DNA of 64,000 bases from the NCBI RefSeq assembly GCF_001640805.2, contig NC_066843.1, positions 9,325,686 through 9,389,685 of the forward strand, given 5' to 3'. Within the stretch, counting starts at the first letter, position 1. The number at the start of each line of letters is the position of its first letter. The translations under genes and the position numbers were made by a program. Positions 57,910-64,000 of this stretch are shown here, in pieces. The notes beneath the pieces are model-generated. The model saw nothing but the letters and a program-made list of their open reading frames with translations. It searched no databases and had not been told where the DNA came from. The stretch comes from Lates calcarifer (lineage: Eukaryota > Chordata > Actinopteri > Centropomidae).

Positions 57910-58167
57910 TAACTCATTAAGGAACAGAGAGCAAGTGCCTGTGCAAGCCCTCTGGGGAGAGAGAAAGTGACAAGGGAAGGAAGGAACACTACACAATCCA
58001 TCAAGAGAGATAAGTGGAGCTAATTTACGGCTTGAGAGACGGAAGAGGGGAGAAATCAAGCATTTTATTTTTGCTTTTCAGTCTCATGCCTGCTTTCCCT
58101 CATTACCCTTTCCCTTGTTTCTCCTAAATCTCTTCACTTGCAATCTTAACGTGTGGCCTGTTCAAGC

Positions 58168-58990
58168 ATGCCCACAAACGGAATTAACAGGGCCCTGAAG
58201 CTGCAGTTTGGCCTCATCAACTATGAGAGCCGCTACCTGACGGCCGAGGCCTTTGGCTTCAAGGTGAATGCCTCAGGCACCAGCATGAAGAAGAAACAGA
58301 TCTGGACCTTAGAGCAGGACGAGCAAGACGGTCAAGTAGTGTTCCTCCGCAGCCACCTGGGACGCTACCTTGCCTCTGACAAAGATGGAAAGATCACAGG
58401 TGGGGCAGAGAAGCCTGACCCTGACTGTCGTTTCCTTATTGTGCCCCAATCCGATGGTCGCTGGGCACTGCAATCAGAGCCTTACCTGCGTTACTTTGGA
58501 GGCTCAGCTGACTACCTGTCCTGCTTTGCCCAAGTTATTGGGGAACAAGAGCTGTGGGCTGTCCACTTGGCTTTACACCCACAGGCTAGCCTGCTCAGTG
58601 TAGCACGTAAGCGTTATGCCCATCTGTCTGCTTCAGACGGAGAGATCTCTGTGGACAGCAACATTCCCTGGGGAGTGGACTCCCTGGTCACCTTGGTTTA
58701 CCTGGACGGAAAGTACAGCCTGAAGACCTGTGATAGCCGTTTCCTCAGCAATGATGGCAAACTGGTGAAGGAGAACACCAACACTACTAGCTTCACTCTT
58801 GAGCTGAAATCTGGCAAGCTGGCCTTTAAGGACTGTGATGGGAAATATCTGACCCCGGTGGGTCCCACAGGAACGCTGCGTTCTGGCCGATGCTCCAAGC
58901 CTGGAAAAGATGAGCTGTTTGATCTTGAGGAGAGTCATCCACAAGTAGTTTTTCAAGCCGCCAATAAAAGATTTGTATCGGTCAAGCAAG
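58168..58990 (+). CDS. fscn2: fscn2 exon 1
   Basis: 823 bp; encodes the first two beta-trefoil domains and the start of the third (codons 1-274 plus one base). Ends FVSVKQ-G before gtaatc at 58991. The large first exon is typical of vertebrate fascins. Arg108 in the LRYFGG turn corresponds to mouse Fscn2 Arg109, reported as mutated in the DBA/2J hearing-loss allele. Confidence 0.97.
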
Positions 58991-61900
58991 GTAATCAGCT
59001 TAAGATGTAGTCTTGAAAGAAAGCATATCTATGTATTTTGGTAGATCACATCTCTTTATTATATAGTGATAACAAAAGCACTTGATATGAAGAATGATAT
59101 CTCAATCCAGTAGTAAAAGCACAGAGGAGTGTTAAAGTGAAAATGATTTTTACTGTTGACAGACACAGAGTTTAAAGAACAAGATGTGTTTGTTTGCAAA
59201 TACATTCCAGTGAAACTTGAATGTATTAAAAATAAGGCAACATAAAGATGTCTACATGCCACAACTACTCATAGAGACTCCATGCCAAGTTCTTAGTTAG
59301 TTCTTAAGGAAAAGAAGAAATTATGAATGTAACATCATAGTTAATGCATCTCTTTTGGCAAAATCAGACACAGCAATTTCTTCTACTATGATTTTGCAGT
59401 CACTGTGCAGCTGCTGTAAGTCCTTGCACACTTGACCATACTGTTAGCACGTGAGACTGGCACAAGACCATTTTCAGATCCTTCGGAGAGGCAAAGCAGC
59501 AGTGCATTAGATTTTAAAATGACATTTTTCCACAGTACTCTTGTTACAATTTATTTTCACAGTCTGTGGTTAAATTGAATACAATAGTCATCTTTTGGAT
59601 AATTATGATTTCAGATCAGTGGTCTTTCTCCTCTCTGTTCCTTGCATGTCTAATTTCCACGTGTTTTGCTAAGCGATTATAAAACTGAACCTAGACAGGA
59701 GGTTAGCCAGGAGTCTATCCTAACCCTATGTAAAACAGCTAAACAACAACACACACTAGGGTTTATGGTGTGTCATTTGACAAAATAAGAATACAGTACA
59801 TCTCTAAGTGGAGCAGTTTCACTGTTGGGTGTAAAGTAAATTCAAATATCACACAGTGTAAAGTAATGAGGGATTCAAATTAACTTCAGAGGGCCTGGAT
59901 TTATTTAATTCAAATGGTAACATTACTGAAATTGAAAAAGCAAATCAGTAACATTTACCAGCTACTGAGAGAAAGCACTACACCACCACTACATGCTGGA
60001 TCCAGAATGGTTGACAGCTATACTGTGGAGGTAAGTGTGGTAATGGGCTTTGTCATTTCCACTGTGTGTCCATTGAAGATTAAGCAGTGTGCAAATGACT
60101 CCAGGGCAGATCTGTGCCCCATGGGTGTCAATTACCATCAATGGACTTTAAGCCTCACAGCCACTCGCGCTTAACTGTCATCCTTGGAGTAAAGTTCTCC
60201 AAATTATGACGATCTATTGTCGGTCAGTGTGGCAATGAGGTGGCAGCAAAAAAGAGCTACAGCCATGCTGTGCCAGACAGATCAGTCATAAGCTCTCTTT
60301 ACAGCCTACGTGATGTGATCTACTCTGTCCTGTCCTGTAATTATCCAAGCAAACAACGTGTGAGACCAGGGAAGCAAACTATGTTCCGTCACAGCTTTTT
60401 AAAGCCTTAAAACTCAGTTAGGTTCTTGCAGGCCTTACTATAGGACATCTTTACTGTTGTAGTTGTAAACTAGCTACAATGGACATGCAATACAATAGTA
60501 TATCTAAGGAATGAGGTTCTGAAACTAGACTGCTGTCATCATTATGCATATGCATGGATAAAACTGCTGAAAGAAAGGTCACTATCACGGCAATGTTTCA
60601 ACAACGCAGCCCTCCATCTTCGTAACACAGGGCAAAGAATTACATTTTTAACTGTAGTGTTTGGCCTTGTGGCAGTTTCACATTTTTAAGGAACAAGGCA
60701 CTGAAAGCTGCTTAGTGGGCCCTGCGGTGCAGATTTGCATTTCACCACTCAGGGAATTACAGCAAGCGAATGAACAGGGAGGGTGGAGGGGTGACTGTGG
60801 GGGATTAGGGTTGTAACAGGCTTAAGAGAAAGGTTGAAGGATATTTCAGTGGCATCTAATTTGAACTACAGCAGACACTGTTTAGTTTTGTGTGTCTGTG
60901 TATTCTCCACCACCTGACACACCCCACCAGACAGAGTTAATACATGTGGATTAAGTATATAACACTAGATTGGCTACAAGTGAGGCACTCTGGTTTAGAC
61001 AACACAACACTAACTGGCTAACTGGAAAGATGGGCACAATTTGAAGCAAGTTGTGGATGTTTTTCTGTATTGGGTTTAGTATGAGAACATCCACGGCTGG
61101 CAGATAGCTACAAATGAGAGTCACTCAAACCCTATAAACTATAAACTAACCTGAAAGCTGAAATAAATTCAAATAATGACATGTTAGCATCTTTTGCTAT
61201 TGTGCTCGCTCATGTCCTTGCATTATCAGAGAAGAACATAGATGCCAAATCACTTTACATTTGTGTGTGGTACACCTTCAGGTGGTATTATCCATCAGAG
61301 TGGGTGACAATTTTAACATTTATTTAGCGAAAACCCACAACTGGTATTGCACAAAATCAACCGACCAAAATTATTCAGGGAACACTGCTGAATAAATTAA
61401 TGTAATGTGTTTTTCTCAAGATGCATGAAATTCATGGCAGAGACATTTTATTCACCTGTCAAATAAAATGCTGTTTGACCTAACAACACCTGCTGCCTAT
61501 ATAAGGAGACAAAAGCCTGGAATGAGTCATTGTAGGTAGCCAGCACACTGTATTATGTGGAGCAACAACAACTGAGGCATGAATGTAATTAAATGTTGGA
61601 TTACTATTATGCACGTAAGTCTCTTTAGTTATGCCTGAGAGAACAAATGACATTCGGGAGGAGGCAAATGGCATTCAAGAGGATGCAACATTGTAATCCA
61701 TCATTTGTATTGAACAACGGTGCAACTGTCTTTTCCTTTATTATCAGGAGTGAGTATTTCAGCCAATCAGGATGTGGAGACAGATATGGAGACCTTCCAG
61801 ATGGAGATTGATAAAGAGAGCAAAAAGTCAATGTTCAGGACCAATGGGGGATCCTACTGGACTCTAGTGACTCATGGAGAGATCCAGTCCACTGCCACAG

Positions 61901-62725
61901 AAGTGTAAGAAACTCTTGTAGCTTTAAAAGAAGAGCTTCCATGTATGATTTCACATACCTACATGAACCTCTCCATTTGCCCATGCATGTTATTTTTCCC
62001 CCAGAGAGGTCAACACAATGTTTGACATTGAGTGGCGAGGACAGAGGGTGGCACTCAAAGCAAGTAATGGAAAGTATGTGTGCACAAAGAAGAATGGGCA
62101 GCTCTCAGCAGTCAGCGATACAGTGGGTAAGAGCTTTGAAGCAAGCCACTTGAGATTCATTGCTGTACTTATTTGAAATTGCCGCCACAGGTGCAGCTTT
62201 GTTGATCTATGTACAACAAATGAACAGTATTCATCCTTCATTGCAGGGGATGATGAATTATTCCTGATGAAACTCATCAACCGTCCTATGCTGATCCTTC
62301 GTGGGGAGAATGGCTTTGTATGTCATCACAAGAACTCCAACTCTCTAGACGCAAATCGATCTGTCTACGACATTTTCTCACTGATCTTCAATGATGGCGC
62401 CTACAATGTAAAAAGTCAGTGCATGTTTGTATCCATTTTGATAGAGATTTAGCACCTACTAGAATAATGGTTGTTCATTTAAACACATGGCTAAAATATA
62501 ATCCATTGTCCTTCTGCAGGTGTGAATGGAAAGTTCTGGTATGTCGCTAGCAGTGGCCTGGTGTGCTCAGATGGAGAAAAGGCAGAGGACTTTTTCCTTG
62601 AGTTCCTGGAACACGGACGCGTCGCCATCAAGAGCTCCAATGGCAAGTACCTTCGCGGAGACCAGGGAGGCACACTCATGGGTGACGGTACATCTGTTGA
62701 TGCATCTTCTCTCTGGGAGTACTGA
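58168..62725 (+). CDS. fscn2: fscn2, fascin actin-bundling protein 2 (retinal fascin), complete, 5 exons
   Basis: Cross-links parallel actin filaments in photoreceptor and hair-cell protrusions (mammalian knowledge). Exons: 58168-58990, 61748-61904, 62005-62126, 62247-62414, 62520-62725; total 1,476 bp, 491 residues plus stop, matching the family (about 492). The protein is four beta-trefoil domains of about 120 residues, with fascin hallmarks [32 protein letters not shown], and C-terminal SLWEY. The MPTNG start and the blocks [22 protein letters not shown] and [10 protein letters not shown] indicate FSCN2 rather than FSCN1. Ser39, the PKC site mapped in FSCN1, is kept. The ATG at 58168 has A at -3; an in-frame upstream GTG at 58153 is not a credible start. 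All introns are GT-AG and all phases agree. No lesions. Confidence 0.97.
58991..61747 (+). other. fscn2: fscn2 intron 1
   Basis: 2.76-kb intron, AT-rich and without notable repeats or open frames of interest. No nested gene recognised. Confidence 0.8.
61748..61904 (+). CDS. fscn2: fscn2 exon 2
   Basis: 157 bp, the size expected for this fascin exon as I recall it. Encodes [20 protein letters not shown] and [16 protein letters not shown]. Phase 1 in, phase 2 out, donor gtaaga at 61905. Confidence 0.97.
62005..62126 (+). CDS. fscn2: fscn2 exon 3
   Basis: 122 bp, the size expected for this fascin exon as I recall it. Encodes [20 protein letters not shown] and [18 protein letters not shown]. 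Phase 2 in, phase 1 out, donor gtaaga at 62127. Confidence 0.97.
62247..62414 (+). CDS. fscn2: fscn2 exon 4
   Basis: 168 bp. Encodes [40 protein letters not shown] and FNDGAYNVK. Phase 1 in and out; the donor gtcagt at 62415 is weaker than the others but the phase is required. Confidence 0.96.
62520..62725 (+). CDS. fscn2: fscn2 exon 5 and stop
   Basis: Encodes [51 protein letters not shown] and the invariant C-terminal SLWEY; TGA at 62723-62725. Completes the fourth beta-trefoil. Confidence 0.97.
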
Positions 62726-64000
62726 TCACCTCAATAAGGGTTCTCAAAAATGACACAAGATGCAGGTGCAGGACCTGCTTCTATCGACTTATATGAAGCA
62801 GACTGACCGGGTAACATTTTCCCGCCTGTTTTTATACTAGCTGCCAGGTGCCCAATCCCATGGTTTGTTTTTTGTTTTTGTTTTTTTTTTTAATTGGGAA
62901 AAAGTGAACGCTATAGGAAGATATGTATGGTATTTCTTGTAAATGTTTTGTCTTTCAAATGACAATGCCAACATCAAGCAACACATACTGCGTGAAAATG
63001 TGTAATTTCTCAAATATGGAATAAGAAACATTCTGTTCAATATAGGAGCAGTGACAACATATCTGTGGTACCACACTGGTCATACTGAACAACGCTTACA
63101 CACTGAACTGAACTGAACTGAAAATCTGTCACTGACAAGTCAGCACGTATCATTTAGTTCAGAAACCAGGATAGTCATTTATGGACACAGAGTTAACGTC
63201 ATTTGTTCAGCAACTTCTCATTGTTGTCTATGATTATCTGATGTTACTTCTATAACCTCAGTGAACGACCCCACCATGTTTGCTTTCAGCTTTTAAATGA
63301 TTTCAACACTTTGACATGTTCTATGAGAACAGTGTGGTCATTGGCTGTCACACACTATGCAAAGGTAATGCATCACTGTCATCAAAGACAGCAAATAGCT
63401 AGTGCCAGTGGTGTTTTCATTTATCTTAATGGAACATTTACAGCTACCATAAAAGCACAATATAAAAGTGGACAGGAGCAAATACATAGACTGTACTGTA
63501 TCAGGCACCTCTGCAATGCTGAGCAATGTAGAGGGCTTAAGCAAGCATCACTGCAAACACAGAAATATATTTGTTAATAATGCATATAGAGATGCAGAGA
63601 TCAGACATGTGCAGGAACAAATATTAGTAGAAATGTCATATATCCATGTCAGGTACAAGCAAGAAACTAAAGCGGGAGCACATTTTAAGCATCTGATAGA
63701 CTATACATCATTTTTAGTGTACCAGGTGTGAACTCAGAAAGGGCTGGTGTTCTGCCTAGGGGCCTTAAACCATGCTGCACTCTATTTCCCTTTATACCCT
63801 GTTCTAATGTTCAGAGTTGGTGGTAAGATTAGAAAATATAAATGGAGTTTGATGACAAATATTTTTGATTAAGTAAGATTACTTACTGGAATACTTGTGT
63901 GCAGAAAGAGACAACTCATTAGATCATTACAACAGTGAAATCTTATAAAACATAATGCAGATAGTGCATAATGCAAATGTGTTTGAAAACAAATCCTAAA
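62726..64000 (+). other. fscn2: fscn2 3' UTR and downstream sequence
   Basis: No exact AATAAA is seen before the window end; the nearest variant is AATATA near 63459. The transcript may end with a variant signal or continue past the window. It contains a small CTGAA tandem repeat (63102-63123) and a T-rich run (62868-62891). No further gene recognised. Confidence 0.6.

Noticed and set aside
58153..58167. N-terminal extension of fscn2 from an upstream in-frame codon
   Set aside because: The codon at 58153 is GTG, not ATG; the family starts at MPTNG, which is the ATG at 58168 with A at -3.
58168..62725. Gene called FSCN1
   Set aside because: MPTNG start, [14 protein letters not shown] and [14 protein letters not shown] are FSCN2-type residues.

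Overview
The window is vertebrate nuclear DNA, almost certainly from a ray-finned (teleost-like) fish. It has intron-split genes with GT-AG splice sites, many CA/GT microsatellites, compact introns, and two genes that are recognisable relatives of mammalian BAHCC1 and FSCN2. Both lie on the + strand. Species and the teleost a/b paralogue cannot be decided from the sequence alone. No bacterial, phage or CRISPR features are present, and I found no intact transposon or tRNA gene.

Layout. Positions 1-8941 are intron of bahcc1; its initiator-ATG exon must lie upstream of the window. From 8942 to 39529 I trace 27 coding exons (called w1 to w27 here), ending in a BAH-domain exon pair, a stop codon, and a 3' UTR of about 2 kb with two poly(A) signals at 41476 and 41514. 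From about 41.55 kb to 58 kb is a gene-free interval with microsatellites, CTCF-like motifs and other candidate regulatory sites. From 58168 to 62725 lies a complete five-exon fscn2 gene (491 codons), followed by 3' UTR to the window end.

The gene pair matches one side of the human 17q25 BAHCC1-ACTG1-FSCN2 neighbourhood (from memory), but no actin gene is seen between them. The two products are not known to work together: BAHCC1 is a nuclear chromatin reader/repressor scaffold, and FSCN2 is an actin-bundling protein of photoreceptors and hair-cell stereocilia. The linkage is best read as ancient synteny.

Most notable observations: (i) three separate one-base (+1) reading-frame breaks inside otherwise conserved bahcc1 exons (about 18290, 22290-22395 and 33296), each flanked by correct splice sites and conserved protein on both sides, pointing to assembly indels or, less likely, a decaying paralogue; (ii) a GC-AG intron inside the BAH domain; (iii) three NAGNAG tandem acceptors; (iv) large His/Gln expansions in exon w3; (v) a perfect match to the CTCF core consensus between the genes; (vi) a CRE and a CRX/OTX-type site just upstream of fscn2. 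I found no previously undescribed biological system and do not claim one.
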